Positions 17,156 to 25,728 of a stretch of 35,353 bases of DNA are shown piece by piece. The position numbers and the translations under genes are program-made. The notes below the pieces were generated by a model. The model saw only the letters and a list, made by a program, of their open reading frames with translations. It made no database searches and was not told the origin of the DNA. The stretch is from Gammaproteobacteria bacterium UBA7449 (GTDB lineage: Bacteria > Pseudomonadota > Gammaproteobacteria > Pseudomonadales > Pseudohongiellaceae). The stretch is taken from positions 1 to 35,353 of the forward strand of contig DLPV01000045.1 of assembly GCA_002477465.1 (NCBI GenBank). Reading direction: 5' to 3'. How positions within the stretch are numbered: position 1 is the stretch's first letter; each line of letters begins with the position of its first letter.

Positions 17156-18499
17156 TTAATAGCGCTTGTTTTTTGACTCTTCGTTTAATTTCCGAAACTG
17201 CGCCAACTTTTCCTTTATCCTACTCTCCAGTCCACTCTCGCGAGGGAAATAGTACTGCTCATCCTTGATTGGCTCAGGCAGATAGTTTTCCCCAGCCGCA
17301 AAAGCATTGTCTTCATCGTGGGCATAACGGTACTCTTCGCCATAACCCAACTCCCTGCCCAGCGACGTTGTCGCATTTCTCAAATGTAACGGCACCTCCA
17401 GGCTACCGTGGGTCGAAACCGCATTGCGCGCCATGGCAAATGCCTCATAAACGGCATTGCTCTTGGGTGCGCTGGCCATGTAGACCGCCGCCTGAGCCAG
17501 GGCCAGATCACCTTCCGGGCTACCCAACCGGGTATAAGTCTCGCAGCAATCGAGCGTAACTTGAAGGGCGCGCGGGTCGGCCAGCCCGATGTCCTCGCTA
17601 GCTATCCGGGTCAGGCGCCTGGCAAGATAAATTGGGTCACAGCCACCATCGAGCATGCGAGCCAGCCAGTACAGGGCCGCATCAGGCGAGGAACCGCGCA
17701 CGGCTTTGTGCAGGGCAGATATCTGCTCGTAGAAACTGTCGCCGCTCTTGTCAAAGCGCCGGTAACTCTCTTCCACGACCTGAGAAATGTGTGCGTCTGC
17801 CACGACCCGGCGACCATTTTCCAACTCGGCCATATCGCTAAGCACTTCCAGGTAGTTCAGGGTCCGGCGGGCATCGCCATCACCGGCAAGAGCCAGCATC
17901 TGTCTTTGTGTGTCATTCAAGGAGATACCCAGTTCACCAAGACCGCGTTCCCTGTCAGCGAGTGCATGATCAATGACGGACACCAGATCCGCTTCGGTGA
18001 GTGGCTTGAGCAGATAGACCCGGGCTCGGGATAACAGGGCATTGTTTAATTCGAAGGACGGGTTTTCAGTAGTCGCCCCGATGAACAACACGGTGCCGTC
18101 TTCGATATGGGGCAGAAACGCATCCTGCTGCGCCTTGTTGAAGCGATGGACCTCATCAATGAACAATATGGTCTTGCGAGCGCTGTTAGCCTGCTGGTAC
18201 TTCGCCTGTTCGATAGTGGCGCGAATTTCTTTGACGCCGGCCAGAACCGCGGACAGAGATTCAAAATGACAGTCGCAGGCCTGAGCAATAATCCGGGCCA
18301 GGGTAGTTTTACCCACACCCGGCGATCCCCACAGAATCATGGAATGGGGCTGCTGTTTCTCGATGGCTTCACGAATGGATTTGCCTGGGCTCAGCAGGTG
18401 CTGCTGACCAACAAACCCATCCACAGAGTCAGGACGCATCCGCGCCGCCAGGGGCTGGTAGATTTCGGCAGAATCTTCAGAAAATAGCTCGTTAGTCAT
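17156..18499 (-). CDS. rarA: Replication-associated recombination protein A (RarA/MgsA AAA+ ATPase)
   Basis: 447-residue AAA+ ATPase that acts at stalled replication forks and is related to clamp-loader subunits. Walker A is GSPGVGKTT near residue 60 and Walker B with sensor context is ILFIDEVHRFNK near residue 112. GATTENPSFELN (sensor 1) and LSRARVYLL follow. The C-terminal MgsA tetramerisation domain includes GSSPDAALYWLARML and a PLHLRNA block. The length is standard. The ATG at 18499 has only a weak ribosome-binding site. It is last in a minus-strand run after the DUF2235 gene (58-bp gap) and is not next to lolA or serS, its common neighbours in enterobacteria. Confidence 0.96.
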   Translation of the reverse strand: MTNELFSEDSAEIYQPLAARMRPDSVDGFVGQQHLLSPGKSIREAIEKQQPHSMILWGSPGVGKTTLARIIAQACDCHFESLSAVLAGVKEIRATIEQAKYQQANSARKTILFIDEVHRFNKAQQDAFLPHIEDGTVLFIGATTENPSFELNNALLSRARVYLLKPLTEADLVSVIDHALADRERGLGELGISLNDTQRQMLALAGDGDARRTLNYLEVLSDMAELENGRRVVADAHISQVVEESYRRFDKSGDSFYEQISALHKAVRGSSPDAALYWLARMLDGGCDPIYLARRLTRIASEDIGLADPRALQVTLDCCETYTRLGSPEGDLALAQAAVYMASAPKSNAVYEAFAMARNAVSTHGSLEVPLHLRNATTSLGRELGYGEEYRYAHDEDNAFAAGENYLPEPIKDEQYYFPRESGLESRIKEKLAQFRKLNEESKNKRY

Positions 18500-18557
18500 A
18501 GACCGATACTACGAGAAAACCCGCGGCCTGTCTTTTGTTGCGATCAATCGTCAGGAT

Positions 18558-19616
18558 CTAGCCAAGGTCGTCTGGCCAACCTTCATTGGCCGCTAAATAC
18601 TCCGTCAAATTCTTTGGCCGGTAAGAGGGGTCATTTTCATAACGCGCTTTCACTGAACGATGAATCTTGACCGGAATCGGCTCCCCGGATTTTGGCTCCA
18701 GCGGTGACAGGGATCGAGGTTTTGCCGGGCGCAGCCGAAACACCTTGGTTCGGGACTTGTTCAGACTCGCATCTGGCTGCGGGTCGACTGACTGCTTTAG
18801 ATACTGCTCGACGCCCAGCCCGGCGTCGGCAGCCTCCGACAGCATCCAATGCAATGCGATATCACTCGTCAACTTGCCTGATTTATCCGGTGGATAAGAG
18901 CCACCTATATTGGCGTGAACACCGCTGAACCAAACTTGTTCGAGATCGACGCCAGCGCGCGGAGACCAAACCGTAGGTTCAAAATCCTCCCGGCGTTCAT
19001 CAATGGCAAGCGCGTGTCTCGCCATCGCAACATTTGAACCCATCTTGGTGTCATAGAATTCATCATGAGCATCAAACAAGCCCATGACGCTGAAGGGAAT
19101 ACCTAGGGCACCCACAGTATCCCACACACCGATAAACTGAATTTTGCGACTGGCGTGGGATTTTCTCCGAAATGCTATGGCATTCTCACCTGTACTGGGA
19201 TGGTTTTTGCGCGCGGGGCTCTTGTAGATTTTCCATGCATCTACAGTGTGTCTGGCATTTTCCTTCTTCAGGATGCCACAGTTGTTTATCAAGCCGCTTA
19301 ACGCCCTTACCGTGTATGCGCCTCTGCTAAAGCCAAACAAGTAGATCCTGTCGTTCGGTTTATAGTTCTGCACAATAAATCGATAAGCATCGAGAATATT
19401 TTTGTGAATGCCTTTTCCAAATGCACCTGCACTCATTCCCCCGTGGTAAGAGCCTAGCCCCCAGTCATAGAAGACGACTTGCTGCAGTGCGTTTTTCCGC
19501 GGACTTATTGCGCGAGACAGCTTAAGCACATTGGTCGGATGATCTTTGTCGAGATCGTTTTCAGGCCTGTTCCAGGTTCCGTCAGCGCAGATTACGATAT
19601 TCTTGTTATTGGGCAT
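18558..19616 (-). CDS. DUF2235 alpha/beta-hydrolase (Tle1-like phospholipase domain)
   Basis: 352-residue protein of the DUF2235 family. The nucleophile elbow is GFSRG (S97) after RIYLFGFSRGAYTVR. The likely acid is D166 in GVWDTVGALG, and H234 lies in WFSGVHANIGG. ADGTWN near the N-terminus is also characteristic. The family includes type VI secretion phospholipase effectors, but many members are chromosomal housekeeping hydrolases. No VgrG, PAAR or immunity gene is nearby and no signal peptide is seen, so an effector role is unsupported. The frame is open from 19727; the ATG at 19616 is preferred because GGGGGAAG lies just upstream and the domain begins immediately. It sits between the RidA-like lipoprotein gene and rarA. 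Confidence 0.87.
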   Translation of the reverse strand: MPNNKNIVICADGTWNRPENDLDKDHPTNVLKLSRAISPRKNALQQVVFYDWGLGSYHGGMSAGAFGKGIHKNILDAYRFIVQNYKPNDRIYLFGFSRGAYTVRALSGLINNCGILKKENARHTVDAWKIYKSPARKNHPSTGENAIAFRRKSHASRKIQFIGVWDTVGALGIPFSVMGLFDAHDEFYDTKMGSNVAMARHALAIDERREDFEPTVWSPRAGVDLEQVWFSGVHANIGGSYPPDKSGKLTSDIALHWMLSEAADAGLGVEQYLKQSVDPQPDASLNKSRTKVFRLRPAKPRSLSPLEPKSGEPIPVKIHRSVKARYENDPSYRPKNLTEYLAANEGWPDDLG

Positions 19617-19824
19617 CTGGACTTCCCCCATGTGGATAGTGACAGGAATCCACGAGCGCCGCTCCCCAAAGCTGATTCTGGAGCGGGTCGATTTCTTTTC
19701 TGGACTGCAGCGAACCCCTGGCAACAAAGGGCTCTTTCAGAATGAGCCTGCCATGGCCGACTCATTCTCAAACCTCTGTGACTTCTTCCTTAAATGTCGC
19801 AGAACTAATGATCGTGTGCGGGAC

Positions 19825-20271
19825 CTACGCGGCCGCAATGCACTCAATCTCTACACGCGTGTCACCACCCAGACTGATACCTATAGCCGTACGCGCTGGT
19901 TTGTTATCTGGAAAAAATTCGCGGTAGACCTCGTTCATGGCGCCCCACTCGGCCATATCCACCAGATAGACCGTACATTTCACAACCCTATCCATCGACG
20001 AACCAAATCGCCCCAAGGCGTCTTCAATGGCCTCCAGGGCGCGACGGGTTTCTGGCTGCACGCCTGATTCACCCTGACCTCCTGTCTTGCCGGCAAGAAA
20101 GATCAAGCCACCATAGCGGACACCTTCTGAATAGGGTGCCCGTGGATTCGGATTCAGATACTCAGGATCTGGGAACTGTTGAGCGGCTTCAGCAGCTGAA
20201 ACTGTGTCATCTGCTGGTTGGCAGGCAAGCAACAGGGAAAAAAGCGAAGCAACGACAATGACTCTGAACAT
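19825..20271 (-). CDS. RidA-family lipoprotein
   Basis: 148-residue protein of the RidA/YjgF/UK114 family carrying a lipoprotein signal (hydrophobic VIVVASLFSLL, lipobox LLAC with Cys17), so it should be periplasmic and membrane-anchored. RidA proteins hydrolyse reactive enamine/imine intermediates. The residues that bind the substrate carboxylate are conserved: R127 in NKPARTAIG, and E142 in RVEIECIA. The trimer-core motifs IFLAGKTGG and RALEAIEDALGRFG are also present. The ATG is supported by GGAGAG six bases upstream. Most RidA proteins are cytoplasmic; exported forms are a minority. The function may relate to amino-acid oxidation or aminotransfer outside the cytoplasm, since an exported amino-acid-oxidase-like and an exported aminotransferase-like protein are in this window (inference). 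Confidence 0.92.
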   Translation of the reverse strand: MFRVIVVASLFSLLLACQPADDTVSAAEAAQQFPDPEYLNPNPRAPYSEGVRYGGLIFLAGKTGGQGESGVQPETRRALEAIEDALGRFGSSMDRVVKCTVYLVDMAEWGAMNEVYREFFPDNKPARTAIGISLGGDTRVEIECIAAA

Positions 20272-20401
20272 GATATCTCTCCAAGGTTATTTGAGAAGCA
20301 GAGTATGAATTATCGTTAAACAAATCTATGTGTTTTTGCTAACAAGAGACTGGCCCTGAGCACTTTGAGGGTTAGCCAGAATACAAAGAAGCCGAGTTCA
20401 A

Positions 20402-21799
20402 TCACTCCCTGAATTCTACGTCCAGTTCCGCTGCCAGGTACGCGAACACCACGTAAGCAGCAACATTTTGCGCCAGATGTTCAGGGTCAATTTTGTCCAG
20501 CGTGTCATCCGGCGTGTGGTGCAGGTCGAAATAGTCCATGCCGTCTTGCATGAGATTTATGGTTGGCACACCCCGGGCGGCCATTGGGCTAATATCCGGA
20601 CCACCGCCCGGGACATCGCTGCCGCCACGGATTATGCCAAGCGGTGCGATGATCTTGCCAATGGCATTAATAGCAGGTGTCCCAGCCTCTGATACATTTG
20701 AAACCAGTTGCCAGATATTGCCGGCGCCAAAATCGGATTCTGTTGCCACCTGATGAGCCGCCAACTCGCTGGCATGAGTCTCAGCGTAAGCTTGCGCACC
20801 CCGCAACCCAACTTCTTCGGCACCAAACATCACTACTCGGATAGTGCGGCGCGGGCGCTGAGGCAGCTGTGCAATTAAAGCCGCGGCTGCCGTGGTAATA
20901 GCAATGCCGGCACCGTCGTCCACGGCGCCGGTGCCAAGGTCCCAGCTGTCCAGGTGCCCACCGATCAGTACGATCTCCTCTGGTTTTTCCCGGCCGATTA
21001 AATCCAGCACCACATTGCCACTGCGACTTTCACCCCGCCAACCTGCGCTGGAATGGAGGTCCAGCCGGATTGAATTGCCCGCTGCATACAGACGACGCAG
21101 ATGATCGGCATCAGGATTGGAAACCGCGATAACCGGCATGTCGGCCCATTCGGTTCCATCAGGAGTCATCATACCGGTGTGGGGAAAGCGATGACTGTCG
21201 GAGCCCACTGAGCGCACCACCAGCGCTTCAGCCCCGGCTCGCTGCGCGTGCTGCCAGCCAATGCGGCGGCGTTGATTAGCGCTGCCATAGCCAGCACCAG
21301 TTTGACTGGGAACAATGGCATCACCATCAACGAAGGCTATTCGCCCGATAAGCGCCGAGTCTTCTACGGCCATCAACTCATCAACAGTGCGAAAATATGC
21401 TATTTCGGCTTCCAGCTCTTCACTCTGGGGAGACGCACCAGAACCACCCAGCGCGGTGCCATAAAGCGCCTGCCGGTAAGGCGCTGTCATCGTGATCGAC
21501 ATATCGCCTCGCTCCCAGTAGGGCAACTCAAACTCTTCAATCATAACCCGGTCAAAATTGAGCTGTTCTCCGAGCTCGCTGCCCCAGTCCCTCGCCCTCG
21601 CCTCCGCTTCTGAACCTGCCAGGCGCGGCCCAACCTCCGTAGTCAGCGATTCGACGATATCCCAGGCCAGGTCGCTTGCTAACGCCTCTTCCATCAACTG
21701 CCTGGCGGTTGCTTCTGTTGCCGGAGTCAGCAGGCCAGGCTGGGCGGATGCAGCCAAAGAAGTAACTATCAACAAGAGTATGGGAAGGACAAATTTCAT
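20402..21799 (-). CDS. Secreted M28-family zinc aminopeptidase/carboxypeptidase
   Basis: 465-residue exported peptidase with a Sec signal peptide (LPILLLIVTSLAASAQ). A PA-like insert domain (about residues 130-245, including VVRSVGSDSH) precedes and is nested before the catalytic M28 domain. Zinc-binding and catalytic residues are visible in order: GGHLDSWD, GAVDDGAG, FGAEEVGLRG, a later Asp in GGSDVPGGGPDI, and HHTPDDT near the C-terminus. Relatives are plasma glutamate carboxypeptidase-like and leucyl-aminopeptidase-like enzymes that trim peptides in the periplasm or outside the cell. The ATG has AAGGA eight bases upstream. It is followed by the RidA-like lipoprotein gene on the same strand. 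Confidence 0.93.
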   Translation of the reverse strand: MKFVLPILLLIVTSLAASAQPGLLTPATEATARQLMEEALASDLAWDIVESLTTEVGPRLAGSEAEARARDWGSELGEQLNFDRVMIEEFELPYWERGDMSITMTAPYRQALYGTALGGSGASPQSEELEAEIAYFRTVDELMAVEDSALIGRIAFVDGDAIVPSQTGAGYGSANQRRRIGWQHAQRAGAEALVVRSVGSDSHRFPHTGMMTPDGTEWADMPVIAVSNPDADHLRRLYAAGNSIRLDLHSSAGWRGESRSGNVVLDLIGREKPEEIVLIGGHLDSWDLGTGAVDDGAGIAITTAAAALIAQLPQRPRRTIRVVMFGAEEVGLRGAQAYAETHASELAAHQVATESDFGAGNIWQLVSNVSEAGTPAINAIGKIIAPLGIIRGGSDVPGGGPDISPMAARGVPTINLMQDGMDYFDLHHTPDDTLDKIDPEHLAQNVAAYVVFAYLAAELDVEFRE

Positions 21800-21969
21800 C
21801 TGATATTTCCTTATGAGAAAAAGAGGGCATGAAGTTCAATTATTTGGTTTGTTCAAGCGCCGAAACATCGCAAAACCTCGGCCTCGCCCAAGATTGCAGA
21901 TCGGTAAAGCATCCCGCCCTGGTTTATTACGTGATCCTACTAATGATTTTATACCTCAGACTTACATCC

Positions 21970-22851
21970 TCAGTAAGGCAACTCATAAGTTGAATTAAAG
22001 CGCAGTTCCCTCAAACTGTTGTAGCTGTAAGCGATAGAATTAACACCGTCACTGGGGTTGTCATGCTCAATGAAATAGTGCCGAAATCCACCCTTGCTGG
22101 CGAAACTGAATAGTTCCTCAAAGTCGATATAGCCGCGACCCACATCAACCATCTCCCCGGCACCGGAACGGTCTTTCACATGCAGCATGGGATATCGACC
22201 TGGGTACTTGAGGAAGTAGAAAGTAGCGTCATAGCCGGCCTCCTCGGCCCAGAACAGATCCATCTCGAACACCACCAGGTCTGGGTCGGTTTGAGAGGTC
22301 AGAATATCGTAGCCAATCCGCCCTCCTTCCTGAATGTCGAATTCGTAGTCGTGATTGTGATAGGCCATAGTCACGCCAGAGTCCTTCGCCCTTTCACCCG
22401 CGCGGTTCAAGGTCTCGGCATGGCGCTGATAGTCGTCCAGACTACGTTCGTCCGCTGGCAGTGAGGGAACCACAATATAGTCTTGACCGATGGTAGCCGC
22501 GATCTCAATTTCCCGCTCCAGGTCCTGTCGGATCGCAGTCATAGGTATATGTGCGGCAGGTGAGCGCAGCCCGAAGCCATCCAGAATCCTGCGCACTTCC
22601 GCTGCGGTTCGGCCGTGATAGCCGGCGAACTCCATTTCGGTGAAACCAATCTCCGCGAGTTGAGCCAGCGTGCCCTCAAAATCCGCGGCCATCTCACGAC
22701 GCAGGGAATACAACTGCAAACCGATCTGGTCGACGCTTCGAAGCTGGGCCACAGAACTACCAAAAGGGCTGGCGGCGATGGCGGCAGAGACGGCGGCTTG
22801 CTTGAGAAAATCCCGCCGGGTCTGATGTGAAGACTGAAATCGTTTGCGCAT
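21970..22851 (-). CDS. Tat-exported sugar phosphate isomerase/epimerase-like TIM-barrel protein
   Basis: 293-residue xylose-isomerase-like TIM-barrel protein. A Tat signal is present (TRRDFLK then AAVSAAIAASPFGSSVAQ). Family motifs are GLQLYSLR at strand 1, EMEFAGYHG, AYHNHDYEFD, EMDLFWAEEAG and MLHVKDRSG, and conserved acidic and His residues in these could bind a divalent metal. Such exported proteins are usually annotated as sugar phosphate isomerases, but a phosphorylated substrate is unlikely in the periplasm, so the true substrate is unknown. It precedes the M28 peptidase gene by 170 bp on the same strand. Confidence 0.9.
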   Translation of the reverse strand: MRKRFQSSHQTRRDFLKQAAVSAAIAASPFGSSVAQLRSVDQIGLQLYSLRREMAADFEGTLAQLAEIGFTEMEFAGYHGRTAAEVRRILDGFGLRSPAAHIPMTAIRQDLEREIEIAATIGQDYIVVPSLPADERSLDDYQRHAETLNRAGERAKDSGVTMAYHNHDYEFDIQEGGRIGYDILTSQTDPDLVVFEMDLFWAEEAGYDATFYFLKYPGRYPMLHVKDRSGAGEMVDVGRGYIDFEELFSFASKGGFRHYFIEHDNPSDGVNSIAYSYNSLRELRFNSTYELPY

Positions 22852-23250
22852 GGCAGTTCTCTAATAGGGGCAACCAAAGGACTTAGAGAACTTAGCAATT
22901 TTAGCGGTTGGAACCAAGGGGATACATGTGATCTTTTCAGCCTGGCAGCAAGGGCGCGCTTGGAAACTTTCTTGGACTTAACCCAGGTTTAAAATTAGTC
23001 TGTAGCTATAGAGAGTTCTAAGAGCAATTTCCAAGACAAACCGGACTGTCAACAATTTTGAAAGCACATCAATTCCGGCCAGCCGACAGCGGGCGCAAGA
23101 GCCAATTGTGGCTAAAGATCCCGCTACGGTTGGCCTGTGAGCCTGGCAAAATTGAACAGCCGGATCGAAAATTGTAATGCCTTGCTTACCTGAACCAAAT
23201 ACCAAGCTCTGCCTTAGCCCTTCATTAAGCTTCAATCAGATGGTATTCCC
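22852..23250. other. Intergenic region between divergent genes; no gene recognised
   Basis: 399 bp separating the TIM-barrel gene and the acyltransferase gene. It holds an 85-codon open frame on the minus strand (22978-23235), without homology I recognise or a ribosome-binding site. It presumably contains the two divergent promoters; I could not place them with confidence. Confidence 0.35.
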
Positions 23251-24036
23251 ATGCCTTTAGAGAACTGGCCAAAACCAATCCGACTGATACTGTTCTGGCT
23301 ACTGGGTATTCAATGGGCACACATATTTTTAAGCAGATTGTCAGACGACAAACCTTCGAAACTCGAGCTACTCAACCGAATATTTCAGCGGAATCATTTT
23401 GACCTTGCCACCAGTGGAGAGGAAAAAATTCCTGCGGACCAGAGTTGCATCTTTGCCACCAATCATCCCCATGGACTATTCGACGGGCTCGGCGCCATCT
23501 GGTTAGGTAGTAAACAGGGGCACGACTGCCGCGCCATAGGTCGCCATTTTCTTTCTGTTTTCGAGCCCATACGCGACTGGTTCTTGCTGGTGAAGCTCGA
23601 CGCTAATCGCAAGGCACAGACAGGCCGACAGGTTGTGGAACAATCAGTTGATTTTATAAAGAATGGCGGCAGCCTGGTAGTGACGCCCGCCGGCCGGGTG
23701 AGTGTTTCTCGCCCCGTGTGGAAAGCGGCCCGGGACCTGCCCTGGAAGACTGGCGTCGTGCAGCTCCATCGCGGTGCACAAACACCCATCGTGCTGGTTT
23801 ATGTGGACATCAATCATTCCGTGATCAGGCAACTGGGGCAATCCTTGCATGGCGTAATTCGGGCGCTTATGCAGGTCTGGGCCTACCGGCTTGGGCGCAC
23901 GCAGAAGCTGCATTTGCATGTGCTGGATGTCATTTACCCTGGGGATATACCTGCTGGCACGCTTAAGGCGCAGACTGAATGGTTACAGGCTCACTTCAAT
24001 ACTCTTGTAGAGAGCCATCAGCAGAAATCTAGCTAA
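23251..24036 (+). CDS. PlsC-like acyltransferase
   Basis: 261-residue protein of the glycerolipid acyltransferase type (lysophospholipid or related acyl acceptor). The catalytic block is ATNHPHGLFDG (N71, H72, D78), an NHP-x4-D arrangement typical of this superfamily. The region normally written FPEG-T/S-R reads VTPAGRVSV, which is a weak match. An N-terminal hydrophobic stretch (LILFWLLGIQWAHIFL) suggests membrane association. The actual acceptor cannot be read from the sequence. It overlaps the convergent transporter gene by 8 bp at the 3' end. Confidence 0.8.
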   Translation: MPLENWPKPIRLILFWLLGIQWAHIFLSRLSDDKPSKLELLNRIFQRNHFDLATSGEEKIPADQSCIFATNHPHGLFDGLGAIWLGSKQGHDCRAIGRHFLSVFEPIRDWFLLVKLDANRKAQTGRQVVEQSVDFIKNGGSLVVTPAGRVSVSRPVWKAARDLPWKTGVVQLHRGAQTPIVLVYVDINHSVIRQLGQSLHGVIRALMQVWAYRLGRTQKLHLHVLDVIYPGDIPAGTLKAQTEWLQAHFNTLVESHQQKSS

Positions 24037-24940
24037 CAGCATCCACAGCAGTCAAAGGACGCCTTGACCAGAGCAGGGCCAGCGCCAGCCCACTCACAAG
24101 ATGCCAGACGCCCCAAAACGCAGTAATGATCATCATGCCGCCCAGTTCCGGATAGAAATTAAATACAATAATTAGCCCCAGACCCGAATTTTGAATACCA
24201 ACTTCCAGAGTCACCGCTCGGGTTTGTGCGTTATCGAGCCCTATAGCTCTCGATGACGTATAGCCAAGCAGCAAGGCAATTGCATTATGCAGAATGACCA
24301 GGCCAACAAAGTACTGAGCATACTGTAAAAACAAATTGCCGTTGGCACTGAAAGCAATTGCCACAAAGATCAGGAACAGCAGCATTGACAGCCAGCGAAA
24401 CGGCCTGTCCAGTTTGCTTGCCGCTGCCGGGAACTTCCGACCTACCAGCATGCCGCCCAACAGTGGCAGCACCAGCACCAGCAGTATCAGCTCCATAACT
24501 TCCGCTGGCGCAACCGCAATATCTGCCAGTATCGCACTGGTCTGTGCATTCAGGTTGGCATAGAACGCAAAATTCAGGGGCGTCATTAACAACGCAGCTA
24601 AGGTAGAAATACCGGTCATCGATACTGAAGTTGCCAGGTGCCCGCCCGCCAGCCAGGTCATGATATTAGAGAAGCTTCCGCCCGGGCAGGAGGCAACCAG
24701 GATCATGCCTAGCGCGATAGAGGGGTCGACCTGCAGCACTCGAGTAATGAGGAAAGTGACAAAAGGCAGCAGCAGGAACTGACACAACAGGCCGATTGCT
24801 GGTGCCTTGGGCGAGCCAAGTAAAAACTTGAAGTCTGACCACTTCACCGACAGCGAGGCACCAAACATCATCAGCGCCAGCAGCAGGTTCAGCAGTAAGA
24901 ATGAATCGGGGTCGAAGCTGATGGTTAAGGAATCGAGCAA
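24029..24940 (-). CDS. Bile acid:sodium symporter (BASS/SBF) family transporter
   Basis: 303-residue inner-membrane protein with about nine hydrophobic helices. The SBF signature VASCPGGSFSNIMTWLAGG near residue 85 and the second crossing region around EVGIQNSGLGLIIV are characteristic. Family members move organic acids such as bile acids, pyruvate or pantoate with sodium. The open frame begins at a TTG at 24940 with a GA-rich sequence touching it, which is unusual. An ATG at 24974 would read into this frame if the A6 run (24964-24969 on the plus strand) were one base shorter, so the start or the assembly is uncertain here. Confidence 0.88.
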   Translation of the reverse strand: MLDSLTISFDPDSFLLLNLLLALMMFGASLSVKWSDFKFLLGSPKAPAIGLLCQFLLLPFVTFLITRVLQVDPSIALGMILVASCPGGSFSNIMTWLAGGHLATSVSMTGISTLAALLMTPLNFAFYANLNAQTSAILADIAVAPAEVMELILLVLVLPLLGGMLVGRKFPAAASKLDRPFRWLSMLLFLIFVAIAFSANGNLFLQYAQYFVGLVILHNAIALLLGYTSSRAIGLDNAQTRAVTLEVGIQNSGLGLIIVFNFYPELGGMMIITAFWGVWHLVSGLALALLWSRRPLTAVDAVS

Positions 24941-25008
24941 CCCTCTAGGCCTTTTTGCTTTTGTTTTTTGTCATGAATTCAAGCCGAATGGCGCAACAAT
25001 CTGCCTGA

Positions 25009-25593
25009 TCAATATTCCGCGATGTTTCGCTGAAACACGCGCCAATAGTGCCATTCCTCAGTGATGTATTCGTTGCCATTGGCGTCCAGTGCCTTCACGA
25101 TAGGGTCTTTGCCTCCTCGCAATTGAGCAACCTCGGCCCGGTCCTGGACTAATACCACTGTCATTTCGTAAATCTTTCCGCCAATCTTCAGACGCACACG
25201 CGGGTCGCGCTCGACATTTCTCCACCACACCTTGCCGTATGGGAACTCCTTGTTCAATCTGAAGGTCTGCGCACTCGACTGCAAATAGAGTTTGTCGCCA
25301 CGCGGAACCAGTAGCACCGTGACGGAGTGAGGAATACCGTACCAGGTTCGAGTCTCAAGCTCAGTTGCATCTTCAGCAAAGGCATCACTATATTGATTAA
25401 CCCAGTCCCAATTCGTCACGGCTTCACTAACGACTTCCCCCGCCAACCATAATCCTGGCCGGGCCGACCGGCCAGCATTGACATAATCCCCGGCAGTGGG
25501 ATGTCCGGGCGGGAAACCGGTCACGCGCAGGGTCAAGAGCGTACCCAGCAAGAGTAAGCCAATTACCAGCAGACCAATCTTCAATGATTTCAT
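25009..25593 (-). CDS. Membrane-anchored split-barrel-like protein, paralogue of the protein at 35-592
   Basis: 194-residue protein with an N-terminal membrane helix (LKIGLLVIGLLLLGTLLTL) and an outer domain. It shares the PG-x-W-L-A-GE, VTNW and NQ landmarks with the protein at 35-592. The middle part (TRTWYGIPHSVTV, RGDKLYLQSS, VWWRNVERDPRVRLKIGG) resembles nitroreductase/pyridoxamine-oxidase-like FMN split barrels, in which such strands contact the flavin. Binding of a flavin or deazaflavin is an inference. No close operon partner: the transporter gene begins 68 bp downstream and the aminotransferase-like gene lies 135 bp upstream. Confidence 0.78.
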   Translation of the reverse strand: MKSLKIGLLVIGLLLLGTLLTLRVTGFPPGHPTAGDYVNAGRSARPGLWLAGEVVSEAVTNWDWVNQYSDAFAEDATELETRTWYGIPHSVTVLLVPRGDKLYLQSSAQTFRLNKEFPYGKVWWRNVERDPRVRLKIGGKIYEMTVVLVQDRAEVAQLRGGKDPIVKALDANGNEYITEEWHYWRVFQRNIAEY

Positions 25594-25728
25594 CAGCTTC
25601 GTTTTCCCAGCGGGAGAAAAAGGTTGGGCTTCTGATTATTTAATGGCGCAGCGTCATAAAGTGAAATGATTGGCTATCCGTGAGTTCCAGACCTCCACCT
25701 AGTGAGATACGTCCGGAAAACCGTGGAC

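Noticed and set aside
22978..23235. 85-codon minus-strand frame
   Set aside because: No ribosome-binding site or recognisable motif; lies in a likely divergent promoter region.
24957..24974. Programmed -1 frameshift at A AAA AAC near the transporter start
   Set aside because: A -1 shift leads to a stop soon after; the transporter is in the +1 frame, so the classic slippery heptamer does not help.
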